This document shows, in pieces, positions 33,001 to 42,338 of a DNA stretch of 64,000 nt (position 1 is the first letter of the stretch; every line of letters begins with the position of its first letter). The notes under the pieces are model-generated. The model was given only the letters and a program-made list of their open reading frames with translations, had not been told where the DNA came from and ran no database searches. Source of the DNA: Paralithodes platypus. Taxonomy: Eukaryota > Arthropoda > Malacostraca > Decapoda > Lithodidae. The stretch is taken from positions 37,368,573-37,432,572 of the forward strand of contig CM064580.1 in the NCBI GenBank assembly GCA_032716605.1, written 5' to 3'. The position numbers and the translations under genes are program-made.

Positions 33001-34690
33001 AGTGTGGTGGTAGAATATAATAGTGTGGTGGTAGAATATAATAAGTGTGGTGGTAGAATATAATAGTGTTGTGGTAGAATATAATAGTGTGGTGGTGGAA
33101 TATAATCGTGTGGTGGTGGTAGAATATAATAGTGTGGTGGTAGAATATAATAAGTGTGGTGGTAGAATATAATAGTGTTGTGGTAGAATATAATAGTGTG
33201 GTGGTGGAATATAATAGTGTTGTGGTGGTAGAATATAATAGTGTGGTGGTAGAATATAATAGTGTGATGGTATAATATAATAGTGTGGTGGTAGAATATA
33301 ATAGTGTGGTGGTAGAATATAATAGTTTGGTGGTGGTAGAATATAATAGTGTGGTGGTAGAATATAATAGTGTGGTGGTAGAATATAATAGTGTGGTGGT
33401 GGAATATAATAGCCTGGTGGTGGAATGTAATAGTCTGGTGGTAGAATATATAGTGTGGTGGTAGAATATAGTGGGTGGTAGAATATAATAGTGTGGTGGT
33501 AGAATATAATGTGGTGGAATATAATAGTGTGGTGGTAGAATATAATAGTGTGGTGGTAGAATATAATAGTGTGGTGGTAGAATATAATAGTGTGGTGGTG
33601 GTAGAATATAATAGTGTGGTGGTAGAAATAATAGTGTGGTGGTGGTAGAATATATAGTGTGGTGGTAGAATATAATAGTGTGGTGGTGGTAGAATATAAT
33701 AGTGTGGTGGTGGTAGAATATAATAGTGTGGTGGTAGAATATAATAGTGTGGTGGTAGAATATAATAGTGTGGTGGTAGAATATAATAGTGGTGGTGAAT
33801 AATAGTGTGGTGTAGAATATAGTGTGGTGGTAGAATATAATAGTGTGGTGGTAGAATATAATAGTGTGGTGGTAGAATATAATAGTGTGGTGGTAGAATA
33901 TAATAAGTGTGGTGGTAGAATATAATAGTGTGGTGGTAGAATATAATATTATGGTGGTAGAATATAATAGTGTGGTGGTAGAATATAATAATATGGTGGT
34001 AGAATAAAATAGTGTGGTGGTGGTAGAATATAATAGTGTGGTGGTAGAATATAATAGTGTGGTGGTAGAATATAATAGTGTGGTGGTGGAATATAATAGT
34101 GTGGTGGTGGTAGAATATAATAGTGTGGTGGTAGAATATAATAGTGTGGTGGTAGAATATAATAGTGTGGTGGTGGTAGAATATAATAGTGTGGTGGTGG
34201 TAGAATATAATAGTGTGGTGGTGGTAGAATATAATAGTGTGGTGGTGGTAGAATATAATAGTGTGGTGGTAGATGGTGGTAGAATATAATAGTGTGGCGG
34301 TAGAATATAATAGTGTGGTGGTAGAATATAATAGTGTGGTGGTAGATGGTGGTAGAATATAATAGTGTGGTGGTAGATGGTGGTAGAATATAATAGTGTG
34401 GTGGTGGTAGAATATAATAGTGTGGTGGTAGAATATAATAGTGTGGTGGTAGATGGTGGTAGAATATAATAGTGTGGTGGTAGAATATAATAGTGTGGTG
34501 GTAGATGGTGGTAGAATATAATAGTGTGGTGGTAGATGGTGGTAGAATATAATAGTGTGGTGGTGGTAGAATATAATAGTGTGGCGGTAGAATATAATAG
34601 TGTGGTGGTAGAAAATATTAGTGTGGTGGTAGAATATAATAGTGTGGTGGTAGAAAATGATAGTGTGGTGGTAGAATAAAATTGTGTAGT
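30045..34690. repeat. 4.6-kb satellite of a 21-bp unit
   Basis: About 200 head-to-tail units of GTGGTGGTAGAATATAATAG plus T. Common variants are a 24-bp form with an extra GTG, a 22-bp form AAGTGTGG, and 31-bp forms with GATGGTGGTA, clustered at 34260-34560. A homogeneous block with CTGGTGG lies at 31432-31622. On the minus strand all three frames of the unit lack stops (residues YHHTIIF, LLYSTTT, YYILPPH), so indels do not end the frames and open stretches above 1,100 codons result. On the plus strand only one frame (VVVEYNS) is open. I read these frames as by-products, not genes. Confidence 0.97.
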
Positions 34691-34699
34691 AGTAAGTAG

Positions 34700-35125
34700 A
34701 TGACATGTATAGTCTGTCGGAGGTAAAAAGGTAAATATTCTGATATTAGCTAAACGCAATCGTCCTATGGCAGCTAGAGCAAAATCGTGTAGAGTTTGCT
34801 AGAAATATAATATGCATTTTAAGTTTAACAAATAAAAGTTAAGCTAGAAATACACTGGAAATAGAATAACAAAAAAAGAGTAAAGCCACAGAGTGAATCA
34901 GACCATCCATTGTATTCAGAGCCAACACTGATCTTGATTCCCAGTGTCCAATGAATTCCATAGTATTGACCCAACCAGTGAACCCAATGAATTATGGTTG
35001 AGTGTGCCGGTTTAAGCTTCTGTTTTACTTGTGATTCTCGTACAATTGATCTAGGCAGTTCAGTTATACTGTATTTGTGTCTCTGTTGGCTCTGCGTCTT
35101 TATATTATCAGGTATATGCAAAATT
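34700..35125. other. Unique spacer between satellite and (AT)n
   Basis: About 420 bp with no recognised motif on either strand. Confidence 0.5.
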
Positions 35126-35126
35126 A

Positions 35127-35129
<3 letters not shown>

Positions 35130-35167
<38 letters not shown>

Positions 35168-35175
35168 TATATACC

Positions 35176-35267
<92 letters not shown>

Positions 35268-35286
35268 GTGTGTTTGTGTGATTGTG

Positions 35287-35320
<34 letters not shown>

Positions 35321-35322
35321 GC
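35130..35322. repeat. (AT)n with TATACCGGTATA, then (GT)n
   Basis: TA array 35130-35265 including ATACCGGTATA near 35172, then TGTG runs to 35320. Confidence 0.97.
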
Positions 35323-35611
35323 CATCTACAGTATATCCTTTATAATTCCATCTACCCTGCTCTTACTTCTCGTGTTCTAAATAACCCTTTTAGTACAGAC
35401 CAAGACCGGATGGCTGGAATAAAGTAGGAAAGAAGAGCAATTGGACAGAGGAAGAACAAGCAAATGGGGTGGGTCAGCTTTTTATGCTGAGCTACTAACA
35501 GAGAGGTAGCAATTTTCCTCTTACAACATGTTATTACACAAATAATATTATATAGAAAGATATCTCCCCTCCTCACCTCGCCTTTTACCAGCCACATCAC
35601 GTCTGAGACAC

Positions 35612-38053
35612 TTGTTCCACAAATTATTTTTAACACATTTTAAATTATGGAAACGGATGTTGACGATGAAGGATAAGACAGTGGTGGAACGAAAGTCATT
35701 GATTGATTATGTATGTGTGGATGAACGAATGAAGAAATCTGTGATGGATGCTAGGGTGTATAGGGGTATTGGAGGGGGTCTGTCTGATCATTATGTAGTG
35801 GTAGCTAAGGTTAGGATACAAAAGAAGTGGGTGAGGAGAGCGGGAGGGAGGCGAGAGGAGGGTGGAATGGTGAGGAGGGTGGAGAGGTTGCAGGAGGAGG
35901 AAGTCAGGGAGGAGTACAGGAGAGCAGTGGAAAGACGACTAGGTGGGTTCGACCTGGAAGTTATGGAGGAAGTGGAGGAGATGAGCAAGGTGTTTAAGGA
36001 TGAGATCTGTGCAGCATGTGAGGAGGTGTGTGGAGTGAGGAGAAGAGGGAGGGGAGTGAAAGGTACAGCATGGTGGACAGAAGAGGTAAGAATAGCTGTG
36101 GAAGAAAAGAAGAAAGCATATAGAGAGTGGTTGGGTAGTAGAGGGAATGAAGATTCCGAGAGACAGAAACGAGCGAGGTACGTGGAGAGTAAGAGGGTGG
36201 TGAAGAGAGTAGTGAAGGAAAGTAAGAGAAGAGTAGATGAGGAATTTGGAAGGAATCTGAGTGTAAAATGGAGGGAGAGTAAGAAACTGTTCTGGAAAGA
36301 AGTCAAGAAAGTTAGGGAAGGTAGCAAGGGAAACAGTAAGGGTGTGAAAGATAAGAATGGGAGAATGCTAGCCGAGAAGCAAGAGAGAGTCGAAAAATGG
36401 AGGGAGTACTTCAGTGAGTTGCTAAATGAAAGGAATGAAGAGCCAGCAAACATAGCTGGATATGGTATGGGAGGGAGAAGAAGAGAAGTAGTGGAGGAGG
36501 AGGTGGGGATCAGGAGGTCAGAAGTGTGGGAAGCCATGAAAAGAGTGAAGTTGGGGAAAGCACCAGGAACAGATGGAGTGTGTGGGGAAATGTTGAGGTA
36601 TGGTGGTGAGATATTGATAGAATGGGTATGGAAAATGTGCAAACTAGCATGGGAGAAGGGGAGTGCACCCGATGACTGGAAGACTGGCATAATAGTCCCC
36701 CTATATAAGGGCAAAGAGGAAAGAGGAGTGTGTGGTAACCACCGAGGAATATGTCTTCTAAGCGTAGTAGGGAAGGTATACAGTAGGGTAGTGATTGAGA
36801 GAGTGAGAGTGAGAACGGAGAAATGGATAGGCGACGAGCAGGGAGGTTTTAGGAAGGGAAGAGGATGTGTAGATCAGATTTTTACCCTGAATTGTGTTGT
36901 GGAGAAGTATCTGGAGAAGAAACAAAAGGTGTATGTTGCCTTTATGGACTTGGAGAAGGCCTATGACAGAGTGGATAGAGAAGGTTTGTGGAAAGTACTT
37001 AGAATATACGGAGTAGAGGGCAAGTTGCTGAAAGCAGTGAAGAGCATGTATGAGGGTGCAAAGGCGGCAGTACGTGTGGAGAGTGAGCAGAGCGAGTTCT
37101 TTGACCTGAATGTTGGTTTGAAACAGGGGTGTGTGATGTCCCCGTGGTTGTTTACTGTATATATGGATGGAGTTATGAAAGAAATACTATCAAGAGCAGT
37201 GGATGTTGGTGTATCGCTGAAAAGGGAGGGAATTGAGTGGAAGCTACCTATACTGCTGTTTGCGGATGATACAGTTCTGATGAGTGATAATGAATGGGAG
37301 TTGCAGGGTCTGGTAAATGAGTTTGGAACAGTGTGCGAAAAACGGAATTTGAAGGTAAATACGGGGAAGAGCAAGGTTATGGTCTTCGAAAGGGGTGAAG
37401 TCACAGAGTGTGAGGTGAAGCTGAACGGTCAGGCTATGGAGATCGTCAACTCTTTTAAGTATCTGGGCAGTGTGTTGAGTAAAGATGGGACTATGGATGA
37501 AGAGGTGCGGGAGAGGGTACAACAGGGGAAGAGGGTTGTAGGAACGCTAAAAGCAGTAACAAGAAATAGGGTGGTCAGTATGGAAGTGAAGAAGTCCTTG
37601 CATGACAGTGTGGTAATCCCGACACTGACTTACGGAAGCGAAGCATGGACGTTGGTTGAGAGACTCAGACCAAGAGTGAGAGCAGTGGAAATGAATTACT
37701 TAAGGAGTGCGTGCGGAGTTACATGGAGGGATAGACAGACTAATGAGGAAGTAAGAAGGAGGTGTGGTGTGGAGGTAGATGTGCTGGAAAGTGTGAAAAG
37801 GAACAACTTGAGATGGTTCGGCCATATGGAACGTATGGAAAGCGAGAGAATGACTAAGAGGGTGTACGAGAGCGAGGTGGAGGGACAGAGGGGGAGAGGT
37901 AGACCGAATATGAGGTGGAAGGATGGAGTGAGGAACTACATGAACGAAGGCGGTGCTGGTTGGGGGGAGGGGCGTCGACTGACTGGGGACAGAGGTGCAT
38001 GGGGGCGGTTCGTTAGTGGCCACCCCTTCGGGGATCACGGCGTCAGGCAATAG
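35612..38053 (+). CDS. RTE-like LINE ORF: endonuclease end and full reverse transcriptase
   Basis: 813 open codons. Residues about 28-65 are the end of an APE-type endonuclease (KSLIDYVCV and the GLSDHYVVVAKV catalytic-loop motif). A basic, coiled linker (about 70-260) contains KGTAWWTEEV. RT follows: LGKAPGTDGVCGEMLR, WKTGIIVPLYKG, a HRGICLLSV block, GFRKGRGCVDQIF, AFMDLEKAYDRVDR, GLKQGCVMSPWLF and catalytic FADD at 37259-37270. The carboxyl end is LRWFGHMERM, a GRPNMRWKDG block and GDHGVRQ. The annotated start is only the first ATG; real homology begins near 35690, so the endonuclease is truncated. The 3' end is a GATA repeat tail (38050-38071) rather than poly(A), as in RTE-type LINEs. The only uninterrupted RT in the window; not obviously autonomous. 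Confidence 0.88.
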   Translation: MFHKLFLTHFKLWKRMLTMKDKTVVERKSLIDYVCVDERMKKSVMDARVYRGIGGGLSDHYVVVAKVRIQKKWVRRAGGRREEGGMVRRVERLQEEEVREEYRRAVERRLGGFDLEVMEEVEEMSKVFKDEICAACEEVCGVRRRGRGVKGTAWWTEEVRIAVEEKKKAYREWLGSRGNEDSERQKRARYVESKRVVKRVVKESKRRVDEEFGRNLSVKWRESKKLFWKEVKKVREGSKGNSKGVKDKNGRMLAEKQERVEKWREYFSELLNERNEEPANIAGYGMGGRRREVVEEEVGIRRSEVWEAMKRVKLGKAPGTDGVCGEMLRYGGEILIEWVWKMCKLAWEKGSAPDDWKTGIIVPLYKGKEERGVCGNHRGICLLSVVGKVYSRVVIERVRVRTEKWIGDEQGGFRKGRGCVDQIFTLNCVVEKYLEKKQKVYVAFMDLEKAYDRVDREGLWKVLRIYGVEGKLLKAVKSMYEGAKAAVRVESEQSEFFDLNVGLKQGCVMSPWLFTVYMDGVMKEILSRAVDVGVSLKREGIEWKLPILLFADDTVLMSDNEWELQGLVNEFGTVCEKRNLKVNTGKSKVMVFERGEVTECEVKLNGQAMEIVNSFKYLGSVLSKDGTMDEEVRERVQQGKRVVGTLKAVTRNRVVSMEVKKSLHDSVVIPTLTYGSEAWTLVERLRPRVRAVEMNYLRSACGVTWRDRQTNEEVRRRCGVEVDVLESVKRNNLRWFGHMERMESERMTKRVYESEVEGQRGRGRPNMRWKDGVRNYMNEGGAGWGEGRRLTGDRGAWGRFVSGHPFGDHGVRQ

Positions 38054-38162
38054 ATAGATAGATAGATAGATAAATTATCTCATTCCTGGTGGCAGTCCTT
38101 GGAGTTTTCAGGTAATTTGATTACTCATTTCACTATTAGTTTTAATATTATTATTATATTAT

Positions 38163-38174
38163 GTTTATTATATA

Positions 38175-38237
<63 letters not shown>

Positions 38238-38240
38238 CAT
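38163..38240. repeat. (TTA)n microsatellite
   Basis: About 22 TTA/ATT units with one GTT interruption, 90 bp after the LINE tail. Confidence 0.95.
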
Positions 38241-39115
38241 TTGTATTGTATTATAATAGTTTTAAAATCACTTATACTAATAGGGTTGGAATAATTCGAT
38301 AGTTGTTCGGAAGTATGTACTTTATTAAATAAACTCAAAGGCAATTACTATTCTTCATAGCTAATGCTTCTCAATCTGGGTCGAAACTGGAAGAGTTTGA
38401 ATACTTACGATAATACAGTATAAATTGTCTTTCAGAATTATAAGTTCCCATTACAACCTATCTGTACGATCGCTATTCAGGTTTCGGTCTCAAGGCACAG
38501 TAACTATTAATCAAATCAAAAGATTAATAAAATTTGTTCTTATTTCGTATAATAGATAGCATAATCGATAGCATGCTCTCGATGAGCTTATATCAATAGT
38601 GATAAGATAGTTTCCTTACAACAGAAATGTTTCCAAATGGGGAGGATTGATTGCCCGCCCTTTAGCTAAAGTTCTACTATCACAATTCCTATTGTTCAAG
38701 CCTGCATAGGTTGCAGGTATTAATACGTTCTTACTTACTTTTGATCGAGCTAGATTCTAAGTAGTCCACTCGTCTGATCAGCCTAGTCTCATGTGATCAG
38801 CTGAGTTCGTACGTCCCGAATCTATCTGTCATATATTCCTATCTCCTCGATAGCTGGGTGCGTACATCCAGAATCTATCGATTTCTAGACTATGATAGTT
38901 GGGCACGTTCACTCGACCAACAACGCATTTTTACACTAACGCTCTAAACATTCTGGAAGTGGGTCGAAATCTTATGATAATAAGACGTATGTTTCACCCG
39001 ATTCATTCCGTTGACACTAGATTATTTATAGCTCACCAGTGTGAAGATTGTTTTTTGGTCGAGTGTACATCCCGAAATATCAGTTACATAAACCTGGCTT
39101 CTTCGATAGCAGGGC
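38241..39115. other. Intergenic, nothing recognised
   Basis: Near 38800-38890 and 39060-39110 there are loosely repeated phrases (TCGATAGCTGGG, GATAGTTGGGC, CGATAGCAGGG; GTACATCC, CGTACGTCCC), suggesting an old minisatellite. No gene. Confidence 0.5.
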
Positions 39116-39312
39116 ATGGACAGTTTGCCGCACATATTCTTTTCCGTTAGGGTCGTGATTTGACAGCGCTGCACCAACCTCCTCAACCCCCCTCCCTCAC
39201 TCCACCTCCTACCAATAGGAGGTGGAATGAGAGAGGGGGGTTGGAGAAGTGGGTGAAGTGTTGTTAAATCACGACCCCAACGGAATAGAATATGTGCGGC
39301 AAACTGTCCGTC
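39116..39312. mobile_element. About 195-bp near-perfect palindromic element
   Basis: Arms 39118-39212 and 39217-39311 pair along nearly their whole length. Left: GGACAGTTTGCCGCACATAT, CGTTAGGGTCGTGATTT, CCACCTCCTACC. Right: TAGGAGGTGGAATG, AAATCACGACCCCAACGG, ATATGTGCGGCAAACTGTCC. Almost no loop. A MITE or foldback. Confidence 0.85.
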
Positions 39313-39364
39313 CCGAACTATCAATTGAATAAAATACATATTACTGTACTATGTAAAACTCTTT

Positions 39365-39430
39365 GGTACACAGGCAGTTTTGCCTTTTGTCTCCCTCATC
39401 CACATAGAACAAATATATACAAACTAATAC
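39365..39430 (+). repeat. LINE 3' UTR fragment
   Basis: TTTTGCCTTTTGTCTCCCTC and CATCCACATAGAACAAA match the 3' UTR at 13305-13350. A short orphan piece. Confidence 0.45.
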
Positions 39431-39559
39431 GAAGTGCCAAGGACCTTAGTCACAAACTGGTAAGAACACTGTCGAATTCAAATGTCAACTGTTATTTAAC
39501 TGTCTACTACGACCTACGATACCTACAATGCACCTACATAGCTAAGGTCTATAGTACGA

Positions 39560-39798
39560 ATCCTAAGAACAGTTAAGACACATTATTACAGCACAGCACA
39601 TCACATTATTATAGCACAGCAAAACACATTATGGTAGCACAGTACAGCACATCACACCACATTATGACAGCACATTATTACATCAAAATACAACACATTA
39701 TTATAAAACATTATGTACAGCACATCACACCACCGTATTAAAGCATATTACAACACATTACAACATATTAATACAACACAGTGTAGCACATTATTATT
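39560..39798. repeat. Degenerate ACAGCACATTATTA minisatellite
   Basis: Irregular units built from CACATTAT, ACAGCACA and CATCACA phrases, with unit length varying between about 15 and 45 bp. Confidence 0.75.
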
Positions 39799-39799
39799 A

Positions 39800-40132
39800 T
39801 TCTCCCTCATGTTTAGCATATTAGTTTGAAGTTTTAAGAAGGTCGTTCAGTTAGTTGGCGATTTTGAGACCTTTCGCCTATTTTTTGTTTCAATATTAAG
39901 ACCTTTCGTGCCCTTTAGGTGTCGATTATTTCCTGGCGAGCGATAGCGACCCTCTAATTTTAGAAGGAACCAGCCTTTGGCCGGGATTTTTTTTTACCGA
40001 AAAATGTACAAATTTATCTTGGAAGGTGGTCTAGGAGGTGTTTTTCTAAGCTTGATGGAGGTCTAAGGAGGAAACTCAAAAATAAATTAATAACTAAACA
40101 TATATACCAAAGACCAAGCACTAACCCCTTAA
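39800..40132 (-). mobile_element. TTAAG-type foldback element, one end truncated
   Basis: Minus-oriented copy. It keeps GGCGAGCGATAGCGA, AACCAGCCTTTGGCCGGG, TACCGAAAAATGTACAAAT and AAGCTTGATGGAGGTC, and ends CAAGCACTAACCCCTTAA. The other terminus is missing at the junction with the minisatellite. Confidence 0.8.
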
Positions 40133-40160
40133 AGCTTCATTTACTTTCCCTTTCTTGTCC

Positions 40161-40496
40161 TTAAGGGGAGATTTCCACTTAAGGGATTTTTTACTTGACC
40201 CCTTTCTCCCTCATGTTTAGCCCCATTGTTTTTGAAATTTTAAGACGTTCGCCATATTAGTTTGGCGATTTTAAGAATTTTTACCCTATTTGTGTCACTT
40301 TTAAGAACTTTCGTGTCATTTAGGTGTCGATTTTTTCCTGGCGAGCGATAGCGAGCCTGTAATTTGAGAGGAACCGGCCTTCGGCCGGGAAATCTTTCTA
40401 CCGAAAAATGTACAAATTTATCTTGAAAGGGGGTCAAGGGGTCTAATTTAAAGCTTGATGGAAGTCTAGGAAACACACTTAAAATCCTCCCCTTAA
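40161..40496 (-). mobile_element. TTAAG-type foldback element inserted in LINE
   Basis: 336 bp from TTAAGGGGAGATTTCC to AATCCTCCCCTTAA. Core: GGCGAGCGATAGCGAGCC, AACCGGCCTTCGGCCGGG, ACCGAAAAATGTACAAATT. It directly abuts the LINE fragment at 40497, so it probably interrupted that LINE. Confidence 0.82.
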
Positions 40497-40713
40497 CCAG
40501 TCTCTTTACCATGCTGTTGTTCTCATTGTACTTCATTTTGACATCTTCACAATTATTGTTCTGCATCCACACAAGCCAATTTCTTCTTTTACCTTTCACA
40601 GCTTGTTTAACTTCTTCATCCCACCATGCTGTCCCTTTCTTTCCATATGTGATCTTGCACACACCATATACATCATTCGCATTACCAGTCAGTCTATAAT
40701 ATATACCTTCCAC
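40497..40713 (-). pseudogene. RTE-like LINE linker fragment
   Basis: Minus-strand residues VYGVCKITYGKKGTAWWDEE, then VKQAVKGKRRNWLVWMQ and MVKRLVK, parallel the linker of the LINE at 35612-38053 (KGTAWWTEEV, AVEEKKKAYREWL, VVKRVVK). The fragment is from a more distant relative. It stops at the foldback element, beyond which no continuation is visible. Confidence 0.75.
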
Positions 40714-41015
40714 ACGCTTTCAATCTCCTAGCTATCCATGGTGTATACCCTTATAATTCTTTGTCCAAAACAGTAGTTGTATTGAATGTTCCGCAGTCCA
40801 GGAAAAAAATAAAATCATAAAATACAATACAATACAACGACAGTCATTAATGCTTTTTTTCTCGACTCATTTTCTTTCTCTGGTATTTTGTCTTTCATAA
40901 ATAAAAACCTTCTCAATTAGCAGACATTCATAGCTAGCCCTGTTAATCAGGTTTGTATATACAGTTCTCTGTGTAAATGTATGTCTTCCTTGGTGGTGAA
41001 AGTCTGGGTCGCTCA

Positions 41016-41383
41016 TTAAGGGGGTAGTGTTTTTTTTTTGGTCTATATGTTTATGAATTTATTTATTTTTGAGTTTCCTCGCTAGACCTCCATCAAGCTT
41101 AAATAAACACCCCCTAGACCCCTTTCAAGATAAATTTATACATTTTTCGGTAGAAAATTTCTCGGCCGAAGGCCGGTTCCTTCTAAGATTAGAGGCTCGC
41201 TATCGCCCGCCAGGAAAAAAATCGACACCTAATGGGCACAAAAGGTCTTAATATTGACAACAAAATTAGGCAAAAGGTCTCAAAATCGCCAAACTAACTG
41301 AACGACCGTCTTAAAACCTCAAAACAAATATGCTAAACATGAGGGAGAAGGGGGTCCATAAAAAACAAGCACTAACCCCTTAA
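41016..41383 (+). mobile_element. TTAAG-type foldback element, complete
   Basis: TTAAGGGGGTAGTG to CACTAACCCCTTAA, 368 bp. Core: TACATTTTTCGGTAGAAAAT, GGCCGAAGGCCGG, GAGGCTCGCTATCGCCCGCC, ATCGACACCTAATGGGC, then AGGTCTTAATATTGAC lines. Confidence 0.85.
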
Positions 41384-41498
41384 GAGTGTTTATTCGTTGC
41401 AGGTGAATAAACTATTAAAGTTGTCATTACGTCTGGCTTGATGATTAATGTAGTAATGTCTGCCAGATGTTAAGAAAAAGTGTTTGATATCTAAGTGT

Positions 41499-41711
41499 TT
41501 AACCCCTTCACTACCGAGGACGTCGTTTTCTCTTATTTCAGCTATATTTAGACGATTTTATACAACTAAGGAATGACGTGTGTTAGCTAAAATAATGAAT
41601 TGGGATACTTGGAAGCCTTTTAATTAGTGCATGCCCTTCCTAAGACAAATAGAATCGTCTCATAATTGCCAGAAAATAATAAAAAGACGACCTCGGCAAT
41701 AAAAGGGTTAA
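41499..41711. mobile_element. TTAA-flanked MITE with GGAAGG core
   Basis: TTAACCCCTTCACTACCGAG and GACGTCGTTTTCT at the left, AAAAAGACGACCTCGGCAAT and AAAAGGGTTAA at the right. Inner pair: TTTAGACGATTTTAT and ATAGAATCGTCTCA; CCTTCCTAAG on the right. piggyBac-like TTAA target. Confidence 0.82.
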
Positions 41712-41842
41712 TATCTAAGAGAAGACGGGCCAGAAAAATCAACGATCTCCCCTCCAACCACCAACCGTACCACCCAATTCCGCCACAGTTTTTACCAGCA
41801 TCTTTTCCGATTTTTGTTTACGGCAATCTTGATGTAGCCGCT

Positions 41843-42058
41843 TTAACCTAGTCAATACCAGGGGCGTCCTTTACGTCGTATTCTGGCAACTATTAGACGA
41901 TTTTATTCAGTTTAGGAAGGACCTCTAGCAATAATAAGGCTTCAAACTATCTCAACCAACCCTTTAAACTACCATAGATCCTTCCTAAGCTGCATAATAT
42001 CGTCTACATATAGCTAGAATAAAATATAACATGTCGTCGCTGGTACTCAAAGGGTTAC
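41843..42058. mobile_element. TTAA-family MITE, diverged ends
   Basis: Inner pair TTAGACGATTTTATTCAG with TTTAGGAAGGACC, and GATCCTTCCTAAGCTGC with ATATCGTCTACA. Left end TTAACCTAGTCAATACCAGG, right end CTGGTACTCAAAGGGTTA. 130 bp downstream of the previous copy. Confidence 0.78.
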
Positions 42059-42107
42059 AAGGAAAACATTTCATATATTCAGCCACCTGTAGTAATCAAC
42101 TTTGGCA

Positions 42108-42250
42108 ACAGTTGTCAATATCACTACAGTTGTCAATATCACTTTGGCAACAGTTGTCAATATCACTACAGTTGTCAATATCACTTTGGCAACAGTTGTC
42201 AATATCACTACAGTTGTCAATATCACTTTGGCAACAGTTGTCAATATCAC
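42108..42250. repeat. 42-bp tandem repeat, about 3.4 units
   Basis: Unit contains CAACAGTTGTCAATATCAC followed by TACAGTTGTCAATATCAC and TTTGG. It is itself a diverged dimer of about 21 bp. Confidence 0.95.
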
Positions 42251-42338
42251 TACAAAGTAACCTATAAATGTATCCATAAATAGTTACTGATGTTTGTTGC
42301 ACCGGGTTGGTATAATTCGGTAACCCACCTGACAAATA

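Noticed and set aside
31286..34759. 1,157-codon open frame on the minus strand rich in TTLLYS/YHHTIIF repeats
   Set aside because: It is a consequence of a 21-bp unit with no stop in any minus frame; the frame wanders between three phases after indels and has no non-repeat domain, signal or start context.
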